This document shows, one piece after another, positions 1 to 8,939 of a stretch of 64,000 bases of DNA. How positions within the stretch are numbered: the first letter of the stretch is position 1; each line of letters starts with the position of its first letter. This DNA is from Rhizobium sp. SL86 (GTDB lineage: Bacteria > Pseudomonadota > Alphaproteobacteria > Rhizobiales > Rhizobiaceae), in assembly GCF_026672545.1 (NCBI RefSeq), contig NZ_JAPPRJ010000009.1:1046221-1110220 (forward strand), in the 5' to 3' direction. The translations under genes and the position numbers were made by a program. The notes under the pieces are model-generated. The model did not search any database. It was given only the letters and a program-made list of their open reading frames with translations, and was not told where the DNA came from.

Positions 1-1263
1 GGCGAAGTGGTGGTTCGCCGCGACGGCATGGGCCGCCGCGTTCTGTATGACCGCTACGGCAATCTGATCGCCACGGAGATGCGCGGAAATCCTGACCGCC
101 CGCAGCGCGGTTACGGTTACCCGCCAGCCCCCTCGTCGCGGGATTACTCCTATCAGCGGCCCGGCGAACGCCCGCGCGACTATGGCAATGGCGGTTACGG
201 CAACGGCGCCTATCGCGACTATCGGGACTATCGTTACGGCGAACCCGGCGAAGTCACCGGCTCCATCCCGCATGATAGCTCGATCATCCGCCTGCCGCTC
301 GGCGAAGACGGCGCCATACTGGACGACGGCGAGCAGGAAGCATCGCTGGAGCCGCAGCCCCTGCCCCAGCCGACCATTGCGCCGCAGTCGAACAAACCCG
401 TCATCTCGGTGACGAAGAAGCCGCAGGCGGAAATCGTCGCTCTTCAGGTCTTTCTCGACCGCCAGGGCATTTCGCCGGGCGTGATCGATGGCCATCTCGG
501 CGACAACGTCAACAAGGCGGTCGCCGCCTGGCAGGAAATGACCGGCGAAACGCTCGACCCGAACAATTCCGAAGAGATCATGCAGCGCCTGTCCTATTCC
601 GGCGGCCTGCCGTTTTCGGATTACACCATCACGGCGGCCGATGCGGCAGGCCCCTACGTCGCCTCAATCCCGGATGACTACGCCCACAAGGCACAGCTGC
701 CGGCCATGTCGTTTACCTCGACGAGCGAAGCGCTCGCCGAACGGTTCCACATGGATGAAGGTTACCTCAAGGCGCTCAATCCCGGCGTCGATTTCTCGAT
801 CCCCGGCACGATCATCAAGGTGGTCAATCCCGGCCAGCCGAAGACCGGCGAAGTGGTGCGCATCCTGGCCGACAAGGCCAAGAAGCAGGTCTTCGCTTAT
901 GGCGCGGACGGCAGACTGGTCGCCGCCTACCCGGCCACCATCGGCTCATCGGATACGCCCTCGCCCTCCGGCACCCATACGGTGGAGCGGATCGCGCTGA
1001 ACCCGGGTTATACCTACAATCCGAAGATCAACTTCAAACAGGGCGACAACGACAAGATCCTGCAGATCCCGCCGGGTCCGAACGGCCCGGTCGGCACGGT
1101 CTGGATCGCGCTCTCCAAACCCACCTACGGCATCCACGGCACACCGGAACCCTCCAAGATCGGCAAGACGAACAGCCATGGCTGCATCCGCCTGACCAAT
1201 TGGGATGCGACCGAACTCGCCAAGATGGTGAAGCCCGGCACGGTGGTGGAATTCGTCGATTGA
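1..1263 (+). CDS. L,D-transpeptidase (YkuD), 5' end outside window
   Basis: Cross-links peptidoglycan by an L,D-transpeptidase reaction in the periplasm. The reading frame is open to base 1 and no signal peptide is seen, so the N-terminus lies upstream of the window. Counting from the GTG at 7, there is a low-complexity Tyr/Arg/Gly-rich stretch (about 35-85), a peptidoglycan-binding domain (about 137-195), a LysM-like stretch (about 215-277) and a YkuD catalytic domain (about 283-417). The catalytic signature SHGCIRL puts the nucleophile at about Cys393, with the upstream HGT motif. Family and catalytic motif are clear. The exact cell-wall role, and whether it also attaches outer-membrane proteins as some rhizobial members do, cannot be read from sequence. 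Confidence 0.9.
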   Translation, partial: GEVVVRRDGMGRRVLYDRYGNLIATEMRGNPDRPQRGYGYPPAPSSRDYSYQRPGERPRDYGNGGYGNGAYRDYRDYRYGEPGEVTGSIPHDSSIIRLPLGEDGAILDDGEQEASLEPQPLPQPTIAPQSNKPVISVTKKPQAEIVALQVFLDRQGISPGVIDGHLGDNVNKAVAAWQEMTGETLDPNNSEEIMQRLSYSGGLPFSDYTITAADAAGPYVASIPDDYAHKAQLPAMSFTSTSEALAERFHMDEGYLKALNPGVDFSIPGTIIKVVNPGQPKTGEVVRILADKAKKQVFAYGADGRLVAAYPATIGSSDTPSPSGTHTVERIALNPGYTYNPKINFKQGDNDKILQIPPGPNGPVGTVWIALSKPTYGIHGTPEPSKIGKTNSHGCIRLTNWDATELAKMVKPGTVVEFVD

Positions 1264-1402
1264 CAGCCACCCGTTGACCAGGATGTCACGGCGCGCCTCA
1301 TCGACGGACAGAGTTTGCGAGAATTGACGAGCCCGGGCGCTTTGTGCTCTCTGATGTTTTTACAACCTCAAGCTTTGCGAGAGGGCACGGAGAGATGTGT
1401 GT

Positions 1403-2983
1403 ATGCCTCGTGGAGTTGAGGAAGTTTCTGCACGGCGAAATGCCTATGTGATCGCCACAGTTGTTCTGGCCATGCTCGCGCTGCTGCCCTTGGCCGTTTG
1501 GCTGGATGTCAGCAACCTGTCACAGCAAGCGGCGGCAAAACAGGCACGCGATCTCAGTTCGGTCATATCCAGCATTCGCAGCTATTACGCCACCAATGTT
1601 GTTGACCGTGTCCTCGCAGCGCATACAACGGAAGGCACAAACGCCACAACCACCGTCTCGGACCGCTATGCGACGATCCCCGGCGCCATTCCGCTGCCAG
1701 CCACCCTGTCGCTTGAACTTGGCGATGTCATTCGAGAACAGCAGGCCAATATTACCTATCGGTTCGTCTCCGATCTGCCCTTTCACAACCGAGCCCCGCA
1801 TCAGCTGGATGAGTTTGAAACGGATGCTCTGGCGTCTCTCAGAGAGAATTCCGACCAAACTCTGATCGACGAGGATTGGCACGGCTTGACCAGTACGCTG
1901 CGACTTGTGACACCTGTGGTGATGGGGCCTGCTTGCGTCGCCTGCCACAATAGCCATCCCGATAGTCCCAAGCTCGATTGGAAGACGGGTGATGTTCGCG
2001 GCATTCAGGAAATCATTGTCGCGCAGCCCTTCGCCGACAATATCCTCGCCTTCAAATATCTGTTGTTGTATTTCGTCTTCGTCGCGACGATTGGCATAAG
2101 CTTCATCATACTGCAGCGGCGCCAAGCCTACGTCATCCGCAGTTTCAACCGCGAACTTGAAGCAGCCAATGAATTTCTGGCCGGGATTTCGCTGAAGATT
2201 TCCCGTTATCTGTCGCCACAGATCTACAAGCAGATTTTTAGCGGACAGAAGGATGTTGTCGTCCAGACGGAACGCAAACGTCTCACCATCTTCTTCTCCG
2301 ACATCAAGGATTTCACGGCAACAACGGAACGTTTGCAGCCGGAAACCCTCACGGAGATGCTCAATGAATACCTCACCGAAATGGCCGAGATCGCCTTGCG
2401 GCACGGCGGCACGATCGACAAGTTCATCGGCGATGCGGTCCTGATCTTTTTCGGAGATCCCGAGACCAAGGGCGCCGAGGAGGATGCAAAGGCATGCCTG
2501 CGCATGGCAATCGACATGCAGGCAAGGCTCGTTCATCTGCGCGAGAAGTGGCGACGAAACGGGACGGAGGATCCCTTCATTGTCCGCATGGGAATCAACA
2601 CCGGCTATTGCAATGTCGGCAATTTCGGAAGCGAGGACCGCATGGACTATACGATCATCGGTGCGGAAGCCAATCTCGCCGCGCGCCTGCAATCGATTGC
2701 CGATTCAGGCAAAATCGTCATCAGCTATGAGACCTATGCCCTGGTAAAGGACATTGTCGAAGCCAGGCCGCTGCCAGAGATTTCCATGAAGGGCATCAGC
2801 CGCGCCGTGATCCCCTACGCTGTGGAGCGGCTGATGGAAGATGCCGATCCCGCAGCGGCGAAGTTCAAGGGCCTCGAACTCAATCTGGACATTGGGCGCT
2901 TAGAACCGCAGGAACGCGACGTAATCCGCAAGCAGTTGATGGAGGCAATTGCAGCGCTCGATCGAACGGCTGCCCTCGAATAG
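1403..2983 (+). CDS. Membrane class III adenylate/guanylate cyclase with CxxCH sensor domain
   Basis: Makes a cyclic nucleotide from NTP in response to a periplasmic signal. I chose ATG 1403 because GGAGAG lies 8 bases upstream; a GTG at 1397 is too close to it. Two membrane helices (about 14-34 and 216-237) enclose a periplasmic domain resembling DUF3365/Tll0287 sensors. Its CVACH motif (Cys178, Cys181, His182) fits covalent c-type haem. After a short linker, the cyclase domain (about 285-430) keeps both metal aspartates, in FSDIKDF (about 300) and GDAVLIFF (about 344). A redox, gas or haem-linked input is an inference from CxxCH. ATP versus GTP preference was not resolved. It stands alone, convergent with the ParA-like gene. 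Confidence 0.88.
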   Translation: MPRGVEEVSARRNAYVIATVVLAMLALLPLAVWLDVSNLSQQAAAKQARDLSSVISSIRSYYATNVVDRVLAAHTTEGTNATTTVSDRYATIPGAIPLPATLSLELGDVIREQQANITYRFVSDLPFHNRAPHQLDEFETDALASLRENSDQTLIDEDWHGLTSTLRLVTPVVMGPACVACHNSHPDSPKLDWKTGDVRGIQEIIVAQPFADNILAFKYLLLYFVFVATIGISFIILQRRQAYVIRSFNRELEAANEFLAGISLKISRYLSPQIYKQIFSGQKDVVVQTERKRLTIFFSDIKDFTATTERLQPETLTEMLNEYLTEMAEIALRHGGTIDKFIGDAVLIFFGDPETKGAEEDAKACLRMAIDMQARLVHLREKWRRNGTEDPFIVRMGINTGYCNVGNFGSEDRMDYTIIGAEANLAARLQSIADSGKIVISYETYALVKDIVEARPLPEISMKGISRAVIPYAVERLMEDADPAAAKFKGLELNLDIGRLEPQERDVIRKQLMEAIAALDRTAALE

Positions 2984-3074
2984 CGGCGGGTCGCCAGAGA
3001 AGTTGCTTGCGGAAACGGCCCGAAATCCGCTTCCGCAATCACGGTACAAAAAACCTCGGGGCAAAGACTGGTTG

Positions 3075-3791
3075 TTACGCCGCGTCGCGCTTGAAGTTCA
3101 AGACGCGCGGCATGCCGCTGCGCACCACACGGACGGGCATCAACTGCTTGATCTCGTCGGCGAGCGCCCGGGAATTTTCGCGCGCCTTGTCGAGATTGGA
3201 GACCTTGGCCGGATCGAGACTGTAGAGCGTGCCACCGGCCTCGAAGACCTCGCGGAAGGCGGTGCGTTCACCGATCGGCGTATTCAGCACGTTCACGCCA
3301 CGCTGGGCGAGCAGCCCTTTGATGGCAAGAAGCGATCGTGTGGTGACCACCGGGGTCACGCGCGTCAGCACGACGGAATGGGCGATGGCAAGACCGGCCT
3401 TATCCTTCATCAGGGCGAGAAGATCGAGGATCTGCGCACCGCCCTTGGCATCCATCGCCGAACCCTGGATCGGGATGAAGACGTGGTCGGAGAGGCCGAT
3501 GGCCGTTGTCACCAGTGCATCGCGAGCCCCGGCCAGATCCACGATGAAATAATCCGTGGCAGCCGACATCTCGCGCAGATGACATTGCAGCGACGCGACC
3601 GTCACCTCGGTGATGATGGTGATATTGCGGACAGCACCGGACATGTCATGCCACTGGCTGATCCAGCGCTGCGGATCGGCATCGATCAGGGTGACACGGT
3701 ACCCCTGATGGGCAAGTTCGGTGGCGAGCAAAAGCGCGGCGGTGGTCTTGCCGGCACCGCCCTTGGCATTCGCAAATGAGATGACTGGCAT
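3075..3791 (-). CDS. ParA/MinD-family ATPase (solitary)
   Basis: A deviant-Walker ATPase that positions DNA or protein complexes. ATG 3791 is preferred: GAGGAC lies just upstream on the minus strand and the P-loop KGGAGKTT begins about 10 residues in, as in the family. The upstream extension to 3836 has no such support. The Walker A' motif IDADPQRW and the family fold are clear, and the length (238 aa) is typical for short ParA/VirC1-like proteins. No ParB or parS partner is next to it, so it may act in polar localisation or plasmid/conjugation-related positioning rather than in a par operon. Specific role unknown. Confidence 0.85.
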   Translation of the reverse strand: MPVISFANAKGGAGKTTAALLLATELAHQGYRVTLIDADPQRWISQWHDMSGAVRNITIITEVTVASLQCHLREMSAATDYFIVDLAGARDALVTTAIGLSDHVFIPIQGSAMDAKGGAQILDLLALMKDKAGLAIAHSVVLTRVTPVVTTRSLLAIKGLLAQRGVNVLNTPIGERTAFREVFEAGGTLYSLDPAKVSNLDKARENSRALADEIKQLMPVRVVRSGMPRVLNFKRDAA

Positions 3792-3951
3792 TTCGTGTCC
3801 TCGAGAATGATCGAGCCGCATCGCTCCGACGGGCACCGGAGATACATGGTGCCGACGCTACCAATCCTGGAAGAACAGGGTTAATGAACGGTAAATTTAG
3901 ACCTAGTTAATATGACCTAGGAGTTCCGATAGTTAGGACAACCGAAACGGG

Positions 3952-3977
3952 CCGGCACCGCCGAAGGACGGTGCCGG
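3952..3977 (-). terminator. Hairpin after the iron-alcohol dehydrogenase gene
   Basis: Perfect 9-bp inverted repeat CCGGCACCG / CGGTGCCGG with an 8-base loop, placed 9 bases beyond the stop codon of the leftward gene cluster. The following minus-strand bases are only mildly T-rich, so termination is plausible but may be leaky. Confidence 0.6.
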
Positions 3978-3986
3978 ACGATAGTC

Positions 3987-5132
3987 TCAGAAGCAGTCGC
4001 GGAAGAGCTGCTTGGTCTTTTCCAGCGTCATCTTGACCGGATTGCCGCCGCAGGACGGGTCGTCCATGGCCATGGCGGACAGCTGGTCTATGCGGTCGGG
4101 TTGAATGCCCATGGCCGTCAAGGTCTGCGGCACATGCAGCTCCGCCCGCAGCGACAGCACATAATCATAGAAGCCGTCGAAACCGCCGGAAATGCCGAGA
4201 TAGGCGGCGGCACGCGCGATCTTTTCTTCGATCGCCGGCCGGTTGAACTTCAGCACCGGCGGCATCACCACCGCATTCGTCATGCCGTGATGGGTGTTGT
4301 AGACGGCACCGATCGGATGCGACAGCGCGTGGATGGCACCGAGCCCCTTCTGGAAGGCAACCGCGCCCATGGCCGCAGCCGCCATCATGTTGGTACGAGC
4401 CTCGAGATCGGCCCCCTCGTGATAGGCGCGCGGAAGGAACTCCTTGACGAGCCGCATGCCTTCCAGCGCAATGCCCTGGCTCATCGGGTGGAAGAAGGGC
4501 GAGCAATAGGCCTCGAGGCAATGGGCGAAGGCATCCATGCCGGTGCCGGCGGTGATCGCCTTCGGCATGCCCGTCGTCAGTTCGGGATCGGCGATGACGA
4601 CGCCGGGCAGGAACTTCGGATGGAAGATGATCTTTTTCACATGCGTCTTCGAATTGGTGATGACCGAGGCGCGGCCCACTTCCGAGCCGGTGCCGGCGGT
4701 GGTCGGCACGGCGACGATCGGCGCGATGCCCTCGACGCTCGCGCGGGTCCACCAGTCGCCGATATCCTCGAAATCCCAGACCGGCCGCGTCTGGCCGACC
4801 ATGAAGGCAACGCATTTGCCGAGATCAAGCCCGGAGCCGCCGCCGAAGGCAACGACGCCATCATGGCCGCCGTCGCGGTAAGCCTTGATGCCGGCCTCCA
4901 GATTGATCTCGTTCGGGTTCGGATCGACATCGGCAAACAGCGCTCGCCCGAGGCTGGCCTCGGCCAGCACGTCGAGCGCGGTCTGCGTGATCGCCATGCC
5001 GGCAAGGCCGCGATCGGTGATCAACAGCGGCTTCTTCATGCCGAGAGAGCTGCAGGCGGCAGCGAGTTCCTTGATCCGGCCACGTCCCAGCTTGAAGGCG
5101 GTGGGGTAGCTCCAGTTGGCGGTGATGTTCAT
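3987..5132 (-). CDS. Iron-containing (group III) alcohol dehydrogenase
   Basis: Oxidises an alcohol to an aldehyde with NAD(P). The start at 5132 (MNITANWSYPT) is chosen because it sits 5 bases after the aldehyde dehydrogenase stop and begins at the family's usual N-terminus; the longer frame reads into that gene. Seen: the nucleotide-binding GGGSGLDLGK, the TTAGTGSEVGR segment, and the metal-binding region DAFAHCLEA with histidines in HALSHPIGA and HHGMTNA. Length 381 aa is typical. It is the last gene of a leftward block with an aldehyde dehydrogenase and a glutamine-synthetase-like ligase, so its substrate is probably an alcohol in the same pathway (inference). Confidence 0.92.
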   Translation of the reverse strand: MNITANWSYPTAFKLGRGRIKELAAACSSLGMKKPLLITDRGLAGMAITQTALDVLAEASLGRALFADVDPNPNEINLEAGIKAYRDGGHDGVVAFGGGSGLDLGKCVAFMVGQTRPVWDFEDIGDWWTRASVEGIAPIVAVPTTAGTGSEVGRASVITNSKTHVKKIIFHPKFLPGVVIADPELTTGMPKAITAGTGMDAFAHCLEAYCSPFFHPMSQGIALEGMRLVKEFLPRAYHEGADLEARTNMMAAAAMGAVAFQKGLGAIHALSHPIGAVYNTHHGMTNAVVMPPVLKFNRPAIEEKIARAAAYLGISGGFDGFYDYVLSLRAELHVPQTLTAMGIQPDRIDQLSAMAMDDPSCGGNPVKMTLEKTKQLFRDCF

Positions 5133-5137
5133 GAGCG

Positions 5138-6517
5138 TCAAGCTTTCTTCAGGTGATAGGATTTCGGCCGCGTCAAATTGTGGAAGCCCAGCACGGAGAG
5201 CGAGCCGCCGCGTCCGGTTTCCTTGACCCCCGTCCAGACCAGCGCCGGATCGAGATAGTCGCAACGGTTCATGAAGACGGTCCCCGTCTCGAGCCCAGCG
5301 CCAAGGCGCGAGGCGCGTTCCTCGTCCTTCGTCCAGAGCGAAACAGTCAGTCCGTATTTGCAGTCGTTCATGAGGCCGAGCGCTTCCGCATCGCTCTTCA
5401 CCTTCATGATGCCAACCGCCGGCCCGAAGGTTTCCTCACGCATGAACTCCATGGAGTGATCGACATCGACCAGCACCTGCGGCATCAGATAGGCGCCGCC
5501 ATCATCCTGCGGGAAGAGTTTCGGATCGACCAGCGCCTTGGCGCCCTTGGCCACCGCATCCGCCACCTGTTCGCGCACGGTTCTGGCAAAACGTGCATTG
5601 GCCATGGGCCCAAGCGTCGTTTCCGTGTCGAGCGGGTTGCCGAGCTTGTAGTTGGAGACCCAGGCAACCGACTTTTCGACAAAGGCATCATAGAGGCTTT
5701 CGTGCACATAGATGCGCTCGATACCGCAGCAGCACTGGCCGGAATTGTAGGTCGCGCCATCCATCAGCGTGTCGACGGCGGCATCGAGATCCGCGTCTTC
5801 CATCACGTAGCCCGGATCCTTGCCGCCGAGTTCCAGGCCCATGCCGGTGAACGTGCCGGCTGCGGCGCGCTCGACGGCACGGCCGCCGGCGACAGAACCG
5901 GTGAAGTTGATGAAGTTGAAGGAGCCTGCCGCGATCAGCTGTTCCGAGGTCTGGTGATCGAGGAAGACGTTCTGGAACACATCATCCGGCACCCCGGCCT
6001 CGACGAAGGCGCGCACCATGCGCTCGCCGACGAGAAGCGTCTGCGCGGCATGTTTGATGATGACCGTATTGCCGGCCATCAGCGCTGGCGCCACGGTATT
6101 GATCGCCGTCATGTAGGGATAGTTCCACGGCGCGATAACGAAGACGACGCCATGCGGCTCGCGCTCGATACGACGGGTAAAGGCGGCACTGCTTTCGATG
6201 TTTATCGGCGCCAGCGCCTCGGCCGCCACATTCGCCACATAGTTCGACCGCTCGTTGAAACCCTTGAACTCGCCGCCATAACGCACCGGTCGGCCCATCA
6301 TCCAGGCAAGCTCCGGCACCACCTCATCGACCATCTCATTGAGGCGGGCAACACCCTTCATGACAAGCTGGACACGCTCGTCCAGCGGGCGCTTCGCCCA
6401 GCTTTTCTGCGCCTTGCGGGCCCGATCAACGACGGCTTTCGCCGCATCGAGGGTCAGCGCCGGCCGCTCGGCATAAACCGAGCCATCCACCGGGGAGATA
6501 CATTGGATCATCGACAT
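5138..6517 (-). CDS. NAD(P)-dependent aldehyde dehydrogenase
   Basis: Oxidises an aldehyde to a carboxylate. The 459-aa protein keeps the family's glutamate motif LELGGKDPGYV and the active-site cysteine region NSGQCCCGIERIYV, with the Rossmann segment around VFVIAPWNYPY. It is slightly shorter than the usual 480-500 aa at the N-terminus, as in succinate-semialdehyde/aryl-type members. It is translated just ahead of the alcohol dehydrogenase (5-base gap), which fits a two-step alcohol-to-acid conversion. The substrate cannot be fixed from the sequence; a gamma-glutamylated amino-aldehyde is one candidate given the ligase at 7453-8823. Confidence 0.92.
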   Translation of the reverse strand: MSMIQCISPVDGSVYAERPALTLDAAKAVVDRARKAQKSWAKRPLDERVQLVMKGVARLNEMVDEVVPELAWMMGRPVRYGGEFKGFNERSNYVANVAAEALAPINIESSAAFTRRIEREPHGVVFVIAPWNYPYMTAINTVAPALMAGNTVIIKHAAQTLLVGERMVRAFVEAGVPDDVFQNVFLDHQTSEQLIAAGSFNFINFTGSVAGGRAVERAAAGTFTGMGLELGGKDPGYVMEDADLDAAVDTLMDGATYNSGQCCCGIERIYVHESLYDAFVEKSVAWVSNYKLGNPLDTETTLGPMANARFARTVREQVADAVAKGAKALVDPKLFPQDDGGAYLMPQVLVDVDHSMEFMREETFGPAVGIMKVKSDAEALGLMNDCKYGLTVSLWTKDEERASRLGAGLETGTVFMNRCDYLDPALVWTGVKETGRGGSLSVLGFHNLTRPKSYHLKKA

Positions 6518-6540
6518 TTCATTCTCCAGTCAGATGCCTG

Positions 6541-6960
6541 CTAACAGGCGAGTGTCTTCACATGTCCCGCGGCACCATAGGCGAGGACTGCCCGGTCGCG
6601 TGTGATGATGGTCAAATCCAGTTCGCGCGCAGTGGCGATCAGGATGCGGTCGGCCGGATCGCCATGCAGCGGTTCCGGCAGGAAGGAGGCGGCCACCAGG
6701 ATTGCCGGCGTGGTCTCCAGAACGGCCAGATCCTGCTCATTGCAAAAGTCCCGGAACCAGTCGAGCGGCGGACGAGTCAACCTCAATCGCCCCTTCGCCA
6801 CCAGCAAACCGATCTCCCAGGCGCTGATCGCCGAGACGTGAAACAATCCGTCTGGCGCGTCTAGGACCTGCCGGGCTCCTGGCGAAACCTCGGCGCCGAA
6901 CTCACCCAGGAAAAGCAGAAGGCAGGTGTCAAAGATGTAGCGGGTAGTCATAGTCGTCAT
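6541..6960 (-). CDS. PIN-domain toxin (VapC-like)
   Basis: Likely an RNase toxin of a toxin-antitoxin pair. The 139-aa protein has the PIN pattern: an early aspartate in YIFDTCLLL, the glutamate in SAWEIGLLV, and the later acidic motif GDPADRILIATA with TRD. It starts inside the end of the upstream HTH gene (32-base overlap), so the two are translationally linked. A second ATG at 6951 is equally possible. The partner is an HTH protein rather than a classical AbrB or Phd antitoxin. Its place between two metabolic genes looks like an insertion (inference). Confidence 0.82.
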   Translation of the reverse strand: MTTMTTRYIFDTCLLLFLGEFGAEVSPGARQVLDAPDGLFHVSAISAWEIGLLVAKGRLRLTRPPLDWFRDFCNEQDLAVLETTPAILVAASFLPEPLHGDPADRILIATARELDLTIITRDRAVLAYGAAGHVKTLAC

Positions 6961-7384
6961 CGTAGACCCGTGCCCACTCCGGATCCGTCGGTTCCGTCAA
7001 ATCAACCCCTGGGGCAATGGTGACTGTACCCGCCATTTTTCGACGCACACGCTCATAAAAGCTCTTGTGCACCTCGTCGTCCCGTTTGCCTTCATCTTGG
7101 CCGGCAGGACCGGGCTGAACCGATCCCGCAGTCTTCTCTGCCTGAAACGTTTCCTGCCCGTCCTCGGCAAAACCTGGCGGACGACCGCGCCGCCGTGCCG
7201 CGACCTCCTCCAGCGAAACGCCGAGATAAAGCGCAATTACATCCTGCTCCTCGGCGCTCATTGTCTGCTCTCCGCGCAACAGACGGGATGCCGCACCCGG
7301 ATCGAGACGAAGTGCCCGCGCCAAGTCCTCCAAGGTTTTCCCCTGCGCTTTCAGCCTCCCGTAGAACCATGCGCTATCGATCAT
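6929..7384 (-). CDS. HTH protein, probable antitoxin of the PIN toxin
   Basis: Starts at ATG 7384 with GGAGG about 9 bases upstream; a longer frame from 7456 lacks such a site. Residues 1-60 form an XRE-like helix-turn-helix (TLEDLARALRLDPGAASRLLRGE). A middle charged linker follows, and the acidic C-terminus (DDDYDYPLHL) could occupy the toxin's active site. At 151 aa it is longer than most antitoxins. Overlap with the PIN gene supports the pairing. Autoregulation through the HTH is expected, but I do not see a clear operator in the 68 bases upstream. Confidence 0.72.
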   Translation of the reverse strand: MIDSAWFYGRLKAQGKTLEDLARALRLDPGAASRLLRGEQTMSAEEQDVIALYLGVSLEEVAARRRGRPPGFAEDGQETFQAEKTAGSVQPGPAGQDEGKRDDEVHKSFYERVRRKMAGTVTIAPGVDLTEPTDPEWARVYDDDYDYPLHL

Positions 7385-7452
7385 CGGACACAACCTCCGC
7401 TGATTGTGATGATAGCATTCCAGCAATAGGATTGCATCAAACGCCTCGATGC

Positions 7453-8823
7453 TCACGCCCGCTCGAAACCGCGCGCCACCTCCCAGTCCGTCACCTTGCG
7501 ATCATACTCCTCCTGCTCCCATTCGGCGGCGCGTACATAGTGATCGATCACCTCGTCGCCAAAAGCCTCGCGCAGCATGGCGGACCCTTTCAGCATGAGG
7601 GTCGCGTCACGCAGCGTGCGGGGGATTTCCTTGATACCCGTGCCGCCATAGGCGTCGCCCTCGAAGGCGGCTTCGAGTTCCATCTTGTTCTCGATCCCCT
7701 TGATGCCGGCGGCCAGAAGGGCGGCCATCGCGAGATACGGATTGAGGTCAGAGCCGCCGACGCGGCATTCGATGCGGATACCCTTGGTGTCCTCGCCGCA
7801 GAGGCGGAAACCGGCGGTGCAGTTGTCCTTGCTCCAGACCACCTTGGTGGGTGCGAACGTGCCGGCCACGAAGCGCTTGTAGGAATTGATGTAGGGCGCG
7901 AGGAAATAGGTGTAGTCGCCGGCATAAGCGAGAAGCCCCGCCACGTAATGTTTCATCAGCGCCGACATGCCATGCGGAGCATCCTTATCGAAGAACAGCG
8001 GCGTCTTGCCGTCGGCGCTCCACAGCGACTGGTGGATATGCGAGGACGATCCCGCCGCCGCATTGTGCCACTTGGCAAGGAAGGTCACCGACTTGCCCTT
8101 CGACCAGGCGATCTCCTTGACCGCGTTCTTGATGATCACATGCCGGTCGGCCATGGTCAGTGCCTCGGCATACCGCACGTTGATTTCCTCCTGACCGGGG
8201 GAAGCCTCACCCTTGGAGTTTTCCACGGGAATACAGGCGCCCTGCAGGCCAGTGCGCACCGCCCGCATCACCTCCTCCTCCTTGGTGGTCTGGAAGATGT
8301 GGTAATCCTCGTTATAGGCGCTGGAAAGCTTCAGGTTGCGATAACCGCTGTCGCGCGCCGCTTCAAAGGTCTGGTCGAACAGGAAGAATTCGAGTTCGCT
8401 GGCCATGAAGGCCGAAAAGCCCAGGGCCTCCAGCCGCTTGACCTGCGCCTTCAGGATCGCGCGCGGCGAATGCGGCACTTCGGCATGGGTGTGATGGTCG
8501 AGCACGTCGCAGAGCACAAGCGCCGTTCCCTCCAGCCAGGGGAGTTTCCTCAGCGTCGAAAGGTCCGGCTTCATGGTGTAGTCACCATAGCCTTTTTCCC
8601 AGCTGGTCGCCTTGTAGCCCGGCACGGTTTCCATCTCCATGTCGGTCGCCATCAGATAGTTGCAGCTATGGGTTTCCTTCCAGGCGCTGTCGACGAAATA
8701 TTCCGCCTGGAAACGCTTGCCCATGAGACGCCCCTGCATGTCGATCTGGGCCGCGATCACGGTGTCGATGCGGCCCGCCGCGACGTCGATCTTGAGGTCG
8801 TCGAATGTGTAGATGGAGGTCAT
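7453..8823 (-). CDS. Glutamine-synthetase-like gamma-glutamylamide ligase
   Basis: ATP-dependent ligase of the glutamine synthetase fold, 456 aa. The catalytic part includes ASELEFFLF, the histidine segment GSSSHIHQSLW and the Arg-rich RIECRVGGSDLNPYLAMAALLAAG. It lacks the adenylylation-type C-terminus of housekeeping GlnA and looks like PuuA/IpuC/GlnT-type enzymes, which join glutamate to an amine instead of ammonia. The neighbours (aldehyde and alcohol dehydrogenases, TRAP transporter, N-formylglutamate amidohydrolase-like protein) support a catabolic role on an imported amine or amino alcohol. The exact amine is unknown. Confidence 0.85.
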   Translation of the reverse strand: MTSIYTFDDLKIDVAAGRIDTVIAAQIDMQGRLMGKRFQAEYFVDSAWKETHSCNYLMATDMEMETVPGYKATSWEKGYGDYTMKPDLSTLRKLPWLEGTALVLCDVLDHHTHAEVPHSPRAILKAQVKRLEALGFSAFMASELEFFLFDQTFEAARDSGYRNLKLSSAYNEDYHIFQTTKEEEVMRAVRTGLQGACIPVENSKGEASPGQEEINVRYAEALTMADRHVIIKNAVKEIAWSKGKSVTFLAKWHNAAAGSSSHIHQSLWSADGKTPLFFDKDAPHGMSALMKHYVAGLLAYAGDYTYFLAPYINSYKRFVAGTFAPTKVVWSKDNCTAGFRLCGEDTKGIRIECRVGGSDLNPYLAMAALLAAGIKGIENKMELEAAFEGDAYGGTGIKEIPRTLRDATLMLKGSAMLREAFGDEVIDHYVRAAEWEQEEYDRKVTDWEVARGFERA

Positions 8824-8939
8824 CGTGTCCGTCCCTGGTTGACGACAGGCCGCTGCCCGTCATCCCGTGTTTTTCGTTCTTGTGTTCGCCGCAGGAGACG
8901 CACCCCGACGGAAAGACCGGCAGGGTGCGCGCGCCATTG

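Noticed and set aside
1520..2692. A 390-codon antisense frame opposite the cyclase
   Set aside because: Shadow of a gene with clear catalytic motifs on the plus strand.
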